From Pseudomonas sp. Au-Pse12 (lineage in GTDB: Bacteria; Pseudomonadota; Gammaproteobacteria; Pseudomonadales; Pseudomonadaceae): a DNA stretch of 64,000 nucleotides. The DNA lies in NCBI RefSeq assembly GCF_021341665.1, contig NZ_JAJTTH010000013.1, positions 95,573 through 159,572 on the forward strand. Reading direction: 5' to 3'. Positions 34,309 through 42,709 of the stretch are shown here, in pieces (the first letter of the stretch is position 1; every line of letters starts with the position of its first letter). The position numbers were made by a program, and so were the translations under genes. The notes below the pieces were generated by a model. It had not been told where the DNA came from, made no database searches, and saw nothing but the letters and a program-made list of their open reading frames with translations.

Positions 34309-34983
34309 ATGAAAATCTCGACTTTAGTGACCCTTGTGGTGCTTTTGATCGCGGGAACCGGGGCTTCTGCGGCCACCCTTGGCACTGACGACACCTCCTG
34401 CCACTTCCTGCCCATGGCCGACAGCAGCGCCAACCTGCAGCACGCGCAATCGGCTGGCGTGCTGTACAGCGAAAACACGATCAATACCCTGCAGTACCTG
34501 GAGCACTACCACGCGGTGGCGCTCAATGGCGCGAAGAATGCCGGCCTCGATCCGCGTATCAGCCAGGCCTTCGTCAACAGCTCCGACCCGCAGCGGGCGA
34601 TCAACTGGTTGATGGCGTCGTTGCAGAAACACTTCGCCAGCGTGACGGTGTATGACAACCTCGATGCGGTGGTCCAGGCCCACCCCGATGTGGTGGTGAT
34701 GCTCGACACCTACAACCAGTTGGTGACCCAGCGCAACAGTAAGGTCGAAGCGCGCTTCATTGCCAAGTTCTATGACGCCAACCTGCAATACATCGGTCAG
34801 GCTGAAGGTATCCGGGCCCAGGAGCTGCCGTCGGTCTGGGTGCGTGGCAAGGCCGCGCCGGAGATCGCCGCGCAGATCAACCAGCAGACCGAGCTGCAGG
34901 TCGACGCGCTGAAGCAGTTCGATGCATCGCTCAAGGCCCTGGTGACCCAGGGTGAAGCCGGCCAGGTGGCGACCAATCAGTAG
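34309..34983 (+). CDS. Exported hypothetical protein
   Basis: The protein has 224 residues and a signal peptide (MKISTLVTLVVLLIAGTGASA). The mature protein is mixed, with QYLEHYHAVALNGAKNAGLD, SSDPQRAINWLMASLQKHFA and AAPEIAAQINQQTELQVDAL near the end. The pattern suggests a helical periplasmic or lipid-free secreted protein; no family name can be given. GAAGGAAA lies about nine bases before the ATG. A perfect palindromic terminator follows the gene by some 20 bases. Confidence 0.6.
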   Translation: MKISTLVTLVVLLIAGTGASAATLGTDDTSCHFLPMADSSANLQHAQSAGVLYSENTINTLQYLEHYHAVALNGAKNAGLDPRISQAFVNSSDPQRAINWLMASLQKHFASVTVYDNLDAVVQAHPDVVVMLDTYNQLVTQRNSKVEARFIAKFYDANLQYIGQAEGIRAQELPSVWVRGKAAPEIAAQINQQTELQVDALKQFDASLKALVTQGEAGQVATNQ

Positions 34984-35004
34984 CCAGGTGCTTGCCGCCA
35001 GCTA

Positions 35005-35030
35005 AAACGCCCCGATCGATCGGGGCGTTT
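35005..35030. terminator. Perfect palindromic terminator
   Basis: AAACGCCCCGATC and GATCGGGGCGTTT form a perfect 26-base palindrome ending in TTT, just after the secreted-protein gene and before the convergent CAP gene, so it may work in both directions. Confidence 0.8.
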
Positions 35031-35096
35031 GCATTGGGGCCGGTGTGAGCGCGGTCGGCGGCCAGTGCCTGCTGGCCGTGCGCCGCGCCCGAGGCC

Positions 35097-35948
35097 TCAG
35101 GGTGCGCCGAACATCGCGGTCCAGTAGATGCCGGCATCGCTTTTCGGGTCCACCGCATAGGCCGCGCCCAGTTCGTGGTAGGCCGGGTTCATCAGGTTGG
35201 CGCAATGCCCGGGGCTGGCCAGCCAACCGTCCATCACCTTGCGCACCGTGTCCTGGCCGGCGGCGATGTTCTCGCCCACCTGCTGGCCGGCATAGCCTGC
35301 CAGTTCCGCGCGGTCGCCCGGGGTGCGGCCGTCATGGTCCTTGTGGTCGAAGTAGTTCTGGTTGGCCATGGCCCGGCTGTGCTCCATGGCGGTCGTGCCC
35401 AGCGTGGCATTCCAGGCCAGCGGCGCGGTGGCGGCGAAGCGCTGGCCGCCGCATTGCCGAGGCTGGCTGCGGGCCGTGTTGATCTGGGCCAGCAATTGCT
35501 GGCCTTCGGCTTGCCAGTCCCCGAGGCGCGCGGACAACAGCGGCCGGGCAAGCACGATGCGCCACTGGTTGGCCTGGCGATTGACGCCGATATCGACGAA
35601 CTGCGGGTCCAGCACCACCTGGCAGAAGCTCTCGCGCACCGCTTGCATCGCCGCCTGGGCATCGCGTGGCCCGGAGAGGCTGATGGCCTGCACATTGACC
35701 ATGGGATAAGCCGCCCGTGCCAGGGCCTGCTGCAGGTCGCCGACATTCTCCACCGGCAGGATCAGCCGCGGGTCGCCGGTCAGTGGCGGCAGCTCCGAGG
35801 AGCCCTGGTTGGCGCAGCGTTGCGGCTGGCTGCGGTAGGCGTTGATCGACTCGATCAGTTGCGACTGGTCGTCGGCGGCGGCGCCAGTGGCCGCCAGCAC
35901 GCCCAACGACAGGACGGCGGCGGGCAAGAGCAATGAGCGCATGGGCAT
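35097..35948 (-). CDS. CAP-domain (SCP-like) exported protein
   Basis: The protein has 283 residues with a signal peptide (about 1-25). The C-terminal half is a CAP/SCP domain: LAQINTARSQPRQCGGQRF, then HSRAMANQNYFDHKDHDGRT, VGENIAAGQDTVRKVMDGWL and SPGHCANLMNPAYHELGAAY. Its N-terminal half begins with a similar INAYRSQPQRCANQ phrase, so the protein contains two related halves, the first degenerate. Bacterial members are secreted or periplasmic; their functions are poorly known. ATG at 35948 follows GGGAG at seven bases. Confidence 0.85.
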   Translation of the reverse strand: MPMRSLLLPAAVLSLGVLAATGAAADDQSQLIESINAYRSQPQRCANQGSSELPPLTGDPRLILPVENVGDLQQALARAAYPMVNVQAISLSGPRDAQAAMQAVRESFCQVVLDPQFVDIGVNRQANQWRIVLARPLLSARLGDWQAEGQQLLAQINTARSQPRQCGGQRFAATAPLAWNATLGTTAMEHSRAMANQNYFDHKDHDGRTPGDRAELAGYAGQQVGENIAAGQDTVRKVMDGWLASPGHCANLMNPAYHELGAAYAVDPKSDAGIYWTAMFGAP

Positions 35949-36042
35949 GCAAGTCTCCCGGAAAATGGACAGCGCCCATGATGCACCCGGCGCCGGGGCA
36001 TTTCATCCGCCGGCGGATGAAATCGGTGTTAGCCGGGGTGCC

Positions 36043-36738
36043 TCAATAGAAGTCGTAGTACAGCGCCCATTCGCCGCTGCCGGGGTGCTTCCAGAACATC
36101 AGGCTGCCGCTGTCCACCACGTTGAGGTTGATCTTGGCGTCGGAGGAAATCTGCATCACGAACTCGAAACCGTCCCCGGCATCGATCCCCGACTGGCAGA
36201 ACGATGGGTAGCCCCCGAGCTTGTGCTGATAGCAATGGCTCACCAGGTCGTAGTAGCACTCGATCTGTCCGGAACGCTCCAGTTCGAGGATTTCCCGCTC
36301 CAGGTCTTCCGGCACGCCACCGCCGTCCCACAGCGGATAATCCTCGGGCACGGCCTGGGCCTTGACCGGGAAGGGTTTGAGAAAGGCTCCCGGGGCCGGC
36401 AGCTCCTTGCGCACCAGGACATCCTCGGCACGGTATTCGCGAATCAGCCAGCGCTCGCCCATGGGTTCCAGGGGCTCGGGGAAGGGGTTGGCGACGAACA
36501 CCGTGAGCACCCGCACTCCGTCCAGCAGCGGGCTGTGCCAGGGCAGGGCCGGCAGGTAGAACTGGGCATACGGCAGCAGGGTTTCTCCGGCACTGTTGCG
36601 CGGCAGCTCTTCATCCTCGCGAAACAGAAACACCCGGCCCAGCCAGCTTTCCTCGTCGCTGTGGGTGGGGCGAAAGCCGCCGGGGATCAGTTGCAGTGCC
36701 GGCTTGGCCAACTGGCGCTGAATTTCCTGAATGTCCAT
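36043..36738 (-). CDS. DUF1963 (YwqG-like) protein
   Basis: The protein has 231 residues. It shows the DUF1963 pattern: HSDEESWLGRVFLFREDEEL near the start, FYLPALPWHSPLLDGVRVL, and the end segment KLGGYPSFCQSGIDAGDGFE followed by INLNVVDSGSLMFWKHPGSG. Members bind no known cofactor, and the function is unassigned. The start at 36738 is MDIQEIQRQL; the 16 codons before it do not look like coding sequence. It lies between two convergent-facing regulators and is probably monocistronic. Confidence 0.78.
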   Translation of the reverse strand: MDIQEIQRQLAKPALQLIPGGFRPTHSDEESWLGRVFLFREDEELPRNSAGETLLPYAQFYLPALPWHSPLLDGVRVLTVFVANPFPEPLEPMGERWLIREYRAEDVLVRKELPAPGAFLKPFPVKAQAVPEDYPLWDGGGVPEDLEREILELERSGQIECYYDLVSHCYQHKLGGYPSFCQSGIDAGDGFEFVMQISSDAKINLNVVDSGSLMFWKHPGSGEWALYYDFY

Positions 36739-36816
36739 GGTCAGGGCTGATTTCCTGTTGGGGGAAGGGGGCGGGCAATGTAACAAAGGCGGCGGGGAGG
36801 CAGTAGCTCGGCGTGT

Positions 36817-37776
36817 TCAACGCAGCTGTCGCGGCGTGGCGTTGAGCAGCTTGCGCATCAGCCGGCGCAGGGCGGTGGCGTCCTGATAGCCGACCTTTTC
36901 GGCGACGCTTTCCACCGAGTACTTGCTGTTCTGCAGCAGCGCCCGGGCACGGTTCAATTGCACGCGCTGGATCAAGCGCAAGCTGCTGTGGCCGGTGGCC
37001 TTGCGTACCTGACGGCCCAGGGTGCGTTCGGACATGCCGAACTGCGCCGCCAGTTCGCCGACGCTGGGCAACCTGGGCAGGCAGGATTCGATATGGGCGG
37101 TGAGACGAGCGATCAGGGCGCTGCCCTGAGCCATCATCGCCGGGACCGTACAAGGCGCTTGCAACTGGCGCCGATCAATCAGCAGCACCTGTCCCACAGC
37201 GTCCGCCAGGGCCGGGGAGAAGCGCCTGCGCAATAAGTGCAACATCAGGTCGGACTGGCCGATGGCTGCACCGGCGGTGGTCAGCGGCGGATCGACGATG
37301 ACCATCTGATCCGGGTCCACGCGGCAGTCGGCGACCCACTCTTGCAGCAGCGGCGCCAGCCACCAGGAGGTGGTCACCCGGCGCCCGTGCAACAGCCCGG
37401 CGGCCTGTAGCAGGAACACGGCGGAACAGGAGGCCGCGACTTCTGCGCCGCTCTGCACGTGATGGCGCAGGGCCTGGAGCACGGGGGCCACCTCCGCATG
37501 CTGCAGGCGCTGGGTGATGGCCTCGGGGGTGTCGAGGCCCAGCCCCGGCAGAATCCAGCAGGAGCGGTCATCGGCCATGGTGTCCAGGGCCTCGACTTCC
37601 AGCAGCAAGCCTTGCCCCAGGCGCACCTGGCCACCGTGCAGTGCACAGACCCGCCAGCGCGGCGCGCCCAGCCCCAGGCGCGGAGCCAGCAGGGCGGCGC
37701 AGGACAGCATGTCCAGGGTCAGGGCGACGCTGGAGGCAAAGGCACCGGGAAGCAGCAGGACAGTGAAATCGATCAT
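36817..37776 (-). CDS. GlxA-type AraC-family regulator
   Basis: The protein has 319 residues. The N-terminal two thirds is a DJ-1/PfpI-like domain (FTVLLLPGAFASSVALTLDM, ILPGLGLDTPEAI, then AEVAASCSAVFLLQAAGLL). The C-terminal AraC helix-turn-helix pair is recognisable in ELAAQFGMSERTLGRQVRKA and SVESVAEKVGYQDATALRRL. Such regulators control amino-acid, amine or stress genes. It diverges from the tautomerase gene, with 97 bases between the starts, so that gene is a candidate target. The start at 37776 is ATG within MIDFTVLLL. Confidence 0.88.
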   Translation of the reverse strand: MIDFTVLLLPGAFASSVALTLDMLSCAALLAPRLGLGAPRWRVCALHGGQVRLGQGLLLEVEALDTMADDRSCWILPGLGLDTPEAITQRLQHAEVAPVLQALRHHVQSGAEVAASCSAVFLLQAAGLLHGRRVTTSWWLAPLLQEWVADCRVDPDQMVIVDPPLTTAGAAIGQSDLMLHLLRRRFSPALADAVGQVLLIDRRQLQAPCTVPAMMAQGSALIARLTAHIESCLPRLPSVGELAAQFGMSERTLGRQVRKATGHSSLRLIQRVQLNRARALLQNSKYSVESVAEKVGYQDATALRRLMRKLLNATPRQLR

Positions 37777-37873
37777 TGGCCGATTATGCACGAAAGATGT
37801 CAAATCGGTCGCTGTTGGCCAAGCTGGGCGAGGGGCTCAATAGCGGCTCATTTTTCTTCGAGTGGTGATAGCG

Positions 37874-38329
37874 ATGCCCAACATCCTGATCAAGATTCCC
37901 CAGGGCGCCTTCAATGCCCAGCAGCGTGAGCGGATCCTGCATGAGGTGACGCAAGTGGCGCTGGAAGTGGAGCAGATCGGCGAGGACCCGCGTCAGCGGG
38001 CGCTGTGCTGGGTCTTGCTGGAGGAACTGGCCGCGGGCTCCTGGCGCTGTGGCGGCGCCGACCTCGGGGCCCAGGCGTTGCCTTGCCTGGTGCAGGTCAA
38101 GGTGCCCGCTGGAGTGCTCGATGCCGCCCGGCGCCAGGCCTATGTCGCCGGGTTGCATCAGGCCCTGGCCGCGTGCCAGTCGGCAGAGGACGGGCGGGTG
38201 CTGATGACATCGATCCTGCTGGATGAAGTGCCCGATGGCACCTGGGGCGCCAACGGCACGCTGTGGCATCTGGGGGATTTCACCCGGGCGGCGGGGTATA
38301 GGCACTTGTCCCAGGCGAGCGGCCAGTAG
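37874..38329 (+). CDS. Tautomerase-superfamily protein, duplicated domain
   Basis: The protein has 151 residues. After Met removal, Pro would be the N-terminal residue (MPNILIKIPQG), the catalytic feature of 4-oxalocrotonate tautomerases. The chain holds two related halves: PNILIKIPQGAFNAQQRERI in the first and CLVQVKVPAGVLDAARRQAY in the second. This suggests a fused tandem in place of a homodimer. The role may be a ketonisation in aromatic or amino-acid breakdown; the substrate is unknown. The ATG at 37874 was preferred because the family needs Pro next to it. The divergent GlxA regulator is the likely controller. Confidence 0.75.
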   Translation: MPNILIKIPQGAFNAQQRERILHEVTQVALEVEQIGEDPRQRALCWVLLEELAAGSWRCGGADLGAQALPCLVQVKVPAGVLDAARRQAYVAGLHQALAACQSAEDGRVLMTSILLDEVPDGTWGANGTLWHLGDFTRAAGYRHLSQASGQ

Positions 38330-38349
38330 CTGAGGTTTCCGGCCCGGGC

Positions 38350-38844
38350 TCAGGTATCGCGGCCGTGGGCCGCCGCCGCGAGCTGCGAGGTATCGACCCG
38401 CACGAAGGTCGAGTCGCCGATGGCGGTGAGCACATCGCCGGCATACACCTCGCAGATCACCTGGCTCTTGCGGCCCACTTCGCCTTCGACCCGGGCCCGC
38501 AGGGTCAGCGGCACGCCCATGGGCGTGGGCTTGATGAACTTGATGCCCAGGTTGCCGGTCACGCAGTCGATGCGTGGCAGGCTGCCCGGTTCACGCTGTT
38601 CGTTACGGTAGTGGTAGGCCATGGCGGTCCAGTTGGAATGGCAGTCCACCAGCATGGCGATCAGGCCGCCGTAGACCAGGTCCGGCCAGCCGCAGTACTT
38701 GGATTCCGGCAGGTGTTCGGCGACCACATGCACGCCGTCTTCGTGCCAGTGGCTCTTGATGTGCAGGCCGTGATGGTTGCTGCTGCCGCAGCCGAAACAC
38801 ACGCCTTCGGGGGCGGTGGTGTCTTGCAGGGAGGTCTCGTGCAT
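38350..38844 (-). CDS. PaaI-family thioesterase (hotdog fold)
   Basis: The protein has 164 residues. The hotdog core is seen as VVAEHLPESKYCGWPDLVYG, GGLIAMLVDCHSNWTAMAY (with the helix-start residues of PaaI thioesterases) and GVPLTLRARVEGEVGRKSQV. Members hydrolyse acyl-CoA thioesters in the cytoplasm. It has a CFGCGSSNHHGLHIKSHW lead with Cys and His residues like those of thioesterase-like proteins fused to small metal-binding pieces. It is convergent to the tautomerase gene with no room for other genes. Confidence 0.8.
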   Translation of the reverse strand: MHETSLQDTTAPEGVCFGCGSSNHHGLHIKSHWHEDGVHVVAEHLPESKYCGWPDLVYGGLIAMLVDCHSNWTAMAYHYRNEQREPGSLPRIDCVTGNLGIKFIKPTPMGVPLTLRARVEGEVGRKSQVICEVYAGDVLTAIGDSTFVRVDTSQLAAAAHGRDT

Positions 38845-39575
38845 GGTTGTTCTTCTTGTCCTTGACGATGGGCGGAAGCCAGGTTCCTGGCCTGGCGGGT
38901 AACGCAGGCCGTCATGATGCCCGTGGAGCGATGGCGCGCCAAGGGCGTCATGCCGGCGCCAGGGTCAGCGTCGTTGTGACGCATTGATTGCGGCGGTTGT
39001 CGTACTGCGTCGAGGGTTTGCCCCGGGGACGGCTCGTGGTTCCGGCCAAGACAGGCTGATGCCGTAATGATATTCTTGCGCTGAATCGGTTCATCGTTTG
39101 TGCAGAAATACCTCCCCCATGCTTTGCTTCAAGTGGCCTGATCGGGTCCTTGCCAGCGTGTGGGGGTGTCTGGGCAAACCCGCCGAATGTAATGTCAGGC
39201 AGTGTTCGTTTACCTCTTTGGTTGAACCCGACCCCTCTATCTCCTGTTGGCCCTGCAATCGCAGGCGCCATTCTTTGCTTGTCGGGCGGTTTCCGGCGTG
39301 CGTCAGCGAGCAGGGGAAGCTGCCTGTCTGGTTGCGTCCCGTGACGTGCCCTGAGCAACACTGTCACTCAAGTAGCTGAAGCCAACAACGACAAGAAGTC
39401 AGCGCCGGAGCGATGTAAAACTGAGGTCGAGCCTGTCTCGTCGGCCTTGTGTGCCCACCCTCCAGTTCTTTTGAATGTGCTTGTCCAGGGCCTGCGAAAT
39501 GCCTGTTTCGCAATGACCGAGGCGCACAGGATCGAGGATGGGGCGGCGGATGGCGTTCTATCGTAGGTACTCAGA
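38845..39575. other. Long intergenic region before mqo
   Basis: There are about 730 bases between the thioesterase gene and mqo. Short open frames occur on both strands but have no ribosome-binding sites, show no domain pattern and overlap each other. I see nothing I can call. It is long for this genome, and may contain regulatory sites or an unannotated small RNA for mqo or for the divergent thioesterase gene. Confidence 0.45.
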
Positions 39576-41213
39576 ATGTTTAAGAAAGTGAACACGGCCC
39601 TGATCGGGCTGGCGATGTCGATAGGCCTCACGACCGCGCACGCGGCTGAGCCGAAGAAAGTGGATGTACTGCTGATCGGTGGCGGCATCATGAGTTCGAC
39701 CCTCGGGGTCTGGCTCAACGAGCTGCAGCCGGATTGGTCGATGGAGATGGTCGAGCGCCTGGATGGCGTGGCTGAAGAAAGCTCCAACGGCTGGAACAAC
39801 GCCGGTACAGGTCACTCCGCTTTGGCCGAGCTGAACTACACCCCGGAAGGCAAGGACGGCAAGATCGAGATCGCCAAGGCCATCGAGATCAACGAAGCGT
39901 TCCAGATTTCCCGGCAGTTCTGGTCCTGGCAGGTCAAGAACGGCGTGCTGAAGAACCCGCGTTCGTTCATCAACTCCACGCCGCACATGAGCTTCGTCTG
40001 GGGTGATGACAACATCAAGTTCTTGAAGGCTCGCTACGAAGCCCTGCAGGCCAGCCCGCTGTTCAGCGGCATGCAGTACTCCGAAGACGCCGAGCAGATC
40101 AAGAAGTGGGTGCCACTGATGATGGAAGGTCGTGATCCGGCGCAGAAGATCGCTGCGACCTGGACCCCGATCGGCACCGACGTCAACTTCGGCGAGATCA
40201 CTCGCCAGTTCGTTGCCCACCTGCAGGCCCAGCCGAACTTTGCCCTCAAGCTGTCCAGCGAAGTGCAGGACATCGAGCGCAACCAGGACGGCTCGTGGCG
40301 CGTGACCTACAAGAACCTCAAGGACGGTTCGAAAACCGAAACCGACGCCAAGTTCGTGTTTATCGGCGCCGGCGGCGGTGCCCTGCACCTGCTGCAGAAG
40401 TCGGGCATCCCTGAAGCCAACGAATACGCCGGCTTCCCGGTGGGTGGCTCGTTCCTGGTGACCGACAACGCCACGGTGGCCGAGCAGCACCTGGCCAAGG
40501 CCTACGGCAAGGCTTCGGTGGGCGCACCACCGATGTCGGTTCCGCACCTGGACACCCGTGTGCTGGACGGCAAGCGGGTGATCCTGTTTGGCCCATTCGC
40601 CACCTTCTCCACCAAGTTCCTCAAGGAAGGTTCGTACTTCGACCTGCTGACCAGCACCACCACCCACAACTTCTGGCCGATGACCAAAGTCGGCATCGAA
40701 CAGTACCCGTTGGTGGAATACCTGGCCGGCCAGCTGATGCTCTCGGATGACGACCGCTTCAACGCCCTGAAGGAATACTTCCCCAACGCCAAGAAAGAAG
40801 ACTGGCGCCTGTGGCAGGCCGGTCAACGCGTGCAGATCATCAAGCGTGACGAAGAGAAGGGCGGCGTGCTGAAACTCGGCACCGAGATCGTCGCCTCCCA
40901 GGACGGCAGCATCGCCGGCCTGCTGGGCGCCTCCCCTGGTGCCTCGACCGCCGCGCCGATCATGCTCAGCGTGCTGCAGAAAGTCTTCAAGGACCAGGTC
41001 GCGACGCCCGCCTGGCAAGAGAAGCTGAAGCAGATCGTACCGAGCTACGGCACCGCCCTGAACGACAGCCCCGAGCGTGTGGCCAAAGAGTGGGCCTACA
41101 CCGCCGAAGTGCTGCAACTGACCCCGCCACCTGCGGTGAAAGGTGCAGCGCCTCAGGCTCCGGCCAGCATGGCCAAGCCCGAGAGCAACCCAGCGGCCGA
41201 CATGGCGCTGTAA
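39576..41213 (+). CDS. mqo: Malate:quinone oxidoreductase
   Basis: This 545-residue FAD enzyme oxidises L-malate to oxaloacetate and passes electrons to the quinone pool at the inner membrane, in place of or beside NAD malate dehydrogenase. The Rossmann motif DVLLIGGGIMSSTLGVWL lies at about 29-46, and the family segments SSNGWNNAGTGHSALAELNY and IGAGGGALHLLQKSGI follow. A signal-like stretch leads the protein (LIGLAMSIGLTTAHAAE). The C-terminus has an Ala/Pro-rich extension (AVKGAAPQAPASMAKP) found in pseudomonad homologues. It is monocistronic. Confidence 0.95.
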   Translation: MFKKVNTALIGLAMSIGLTTAHAAEPKKVDVLLIGGGIMSSTLGVWLNELQPDWSMEMVERLDGVAEESSNGWNNAGTGHSALAELNYTPEGKDGKIEIAKAIEINEAFQISRQFWSWQVKNGVLKNPRSFINSTPHMSFVWGDDNIKFLKARYEALQASPLFSGMQYSEDAEQIKKWVPLMMEGRDPAQKIAATWTPIGTDVNFGEITRQFVAHLQAQPNFALKLSSEVQDIERNQDGSWRVTYKNLKDGSKTETDAKFVFIGAGGGALHLLQKSGIPEANEYAGFPVGGSFLVTDNATVAEQHLAKAYGKASVGAPPMSVPHLDTRVLDGKRVILFGPFATFSTKFLKEGSYFDLLTSTTTHNFWPMTKVGIEQYPLVEYLAGQLMLSDDDRFNALKEYFPNAKKEDWRLWQAGQRVQIIKRDEEKGGVLKLGTEIVASQDGSIAGLLGASPGASTAAPIMLSVLQKVFKDQVATPAWQEKLKQIVPSYGTALNDSPERVAKEWAYTAEVLQLTPPPAVKGAAPQAPASMAKPESNPAADMAL

Positions 41214-41278
41214 GCCCTGGCCCCGCCCGCGCTCGTCGGGTGGGGCACCATGGATGCCGCAGTGCATCCGTACCCTGT

Positions 41279-41313
41279 GCCGGTTGCGACGCTGGCCAAG
41301 CGTCGCAACCGGC
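41279..41313. repeat. Perfect 14-bp inverted repeat after mqo
   Basis: GCCGGTTGCGACGC (41279-41292) and GCGTCGCAACCGGC (41300-41313) are perfectly complementary around TGGCCAA. There is no T-run, so it is not a clear intrinsic terminator. It may be a REP-like hairpin or a rho-independent structure needing other signals. Confidence 0.6.
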
Positions 41314-41473
41314 CGGCCCGCCCGGCAGCTTCCCTTTCTCCCATGCCGTTGTACCCGACCACAGGCGCGCTCACTGTGGCGCTGCGCTTGTGCGCCTGCA
41401 CCGCCCGCGCCGGGTTATCATGTCGCCGCCCGCCGTGCCCGGGCATGCCCCAATCCTCGGAGTCACCGCCTCG

Positions 41474-42196
41474 ATGTCCAGCATCACCCTGTTCCAAGCC
41501 CCGCCCCCCGAAGCCATCCAGAGCCAGATCCAGCAGATGGTGGTGGACTACATCACCGATATCAGCGCGATGGCCATCACCCCGAGCAATCCGCTGTACA
41601 ACCTGTATCAGTACGGCGTCGGCTTTGAGGTGCACCTGTATCTGCAAGCCATGGACGGTTCCCGGGATCTGGCCGTGGAGCTGGTGGTCGCCAGCGACCC
41701 GCAGGCGCCTGAGCAGGTGCAGGGTTTTGTCCTCTGCCTGCCGTTCCAGGACGACGCCGAGGCGTGCGCCGTGGCCTATATTGCGGTGCGTCAGGACCTG
41801 CGGCGCAAAGGCATCGGCCGGCAGATGCTGGAAGCCCTGCGCGCGCGTTATCCCCATGTCGAACTGGCGTGCAGCGTGGCCAAGGTGGAGTGTTTCCAGG
41901 CCCTGGGTTTCCAGTTGCTGGGGGCTCGTGGCCCGCAGGTGCTGATGAACACCCGCGATCACGCCAGCGATGGCCTGCTGGCGGTGCTGGATGTGGCGCC
42001 CATCTACCAATCGCTGGAAGTGCGGCAGATTCACAGCTACCTGTTGGCCCAGCACGGGCGCAAGGCGATGCTTGAGGCGGAACGCAAACGTGACCGACAG
42101 CTGGACCAGATGACCTTCCACGCCCGGGCTTTCGTCCGCGAGCAATTGGGCGAAGAGGCGCTGCTGGCCCCGGCACGGGCGCCGCGTCTGGTGTGA
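41474..42196 (+). CDS. GNAT-family acetyltransferase
   Basis: The protein has 240 residues. The acetyl-CoA motif YIAVRQDLRRKGIGRQMLEA (about 100-119) and the later VECFQALGFQLL segment mark the GNAT fold, placed near the centre with long unique N- and C-terminal parts (PSNPLYNLYQYGVGFEVHLY before, LAQHGRKAMLEAERKRDRQL after). The substrate is unknown. The ATG at 41474 gives MSSITLFQAPP; in-frame starts further upstream cross the region between genes. It is the last core-type gene before the novel cluster. Confidence 0.8.
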   Translation: MSSITLFQAPPPEAIQSQIQQMVVDYITDISAMAITPSNPLYNLYQYGVGFEVHLYLQAMDGSRDLAVELVVASDPQAPEQVQGFVLCLPFQDDAEACAVAYIAVRQDLRRKGIGRQMLEALRARYPHVELACSVAKVECFQALGFQLLGARGPQVLMNTRDHASDGLLAVLDVAPIYQSLEVRQIHSYLLAQHGRKAMLEAERKRDRQLDQMTFHARAFVREQLGEEALLAPARAPRLV

Positions 42197-42709
42197 CCTT
42201 ATGGCTTGGCAAGGGCGCGCCGCGCCGCCCCGGGTAGCGCGACGAGCCACCCGGAATGCCCTGGCCTGTCACTTGTGGTGTTACCGGCGAACCTCTTGCA
42301 CAAGATGGCCTGGAAAGTTGTTACCAGGTTTCTCAGCGCGCTGCGACAGTCCTGTCCTGCAGCCATTCACCTTTGCTCTCGCCCCATTTTTTTCGACAGC
42401 CACTAACCGTTTGTCGCCCAACGAATTTAGTCCTCCCAGGTAGGGGGGCCGCACCTTTCTGAAGACCCTCGCTCGGGGGAGTTGGCCGTTCCTTTGCATA
42501 TTCTTGTACATACAGGCACGTACAGATCATCCCAAGAGGTGGTCGCGGGCTGCCGGAGTAAGGGCACGGCATCTGGAGCAGGGCGTCACTATCGGCGATC
42601 CCCCAGTTGCCCGTCCACTGCAGCGGCCCTGGTATCGGGCGCGATTGGCCCGAGCACCCTGCCTGTGGGGAGATGAGCGCAACACTCGAACCATAAGGAG
42701 ATGTTCGTA
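42197..42709. other. Upstream region of the PRPP-type operon
   Basis: There are 513 bases without a credible gene. Two inverted repeats are visible: CCTCCC-AGGTA-GGGGGG (42432-42448) and TGTAC-N10-GTACA (42505-42524). Both lie 180-280 bases before the first gene of the operon and could be operators for an unlinked regulator, since no regulator gene lies inside the cluster. AAGGAG (about 42695) serves the first gene. No promoter was assigned with confidence. Confidence 0.4.

Noticed and set aside
39558..41267. Open frame of 569 codons on the minus strand opposite mqo
   Set aside because: It is a shadow of mqo, with no start signal and a low-complexity translation.
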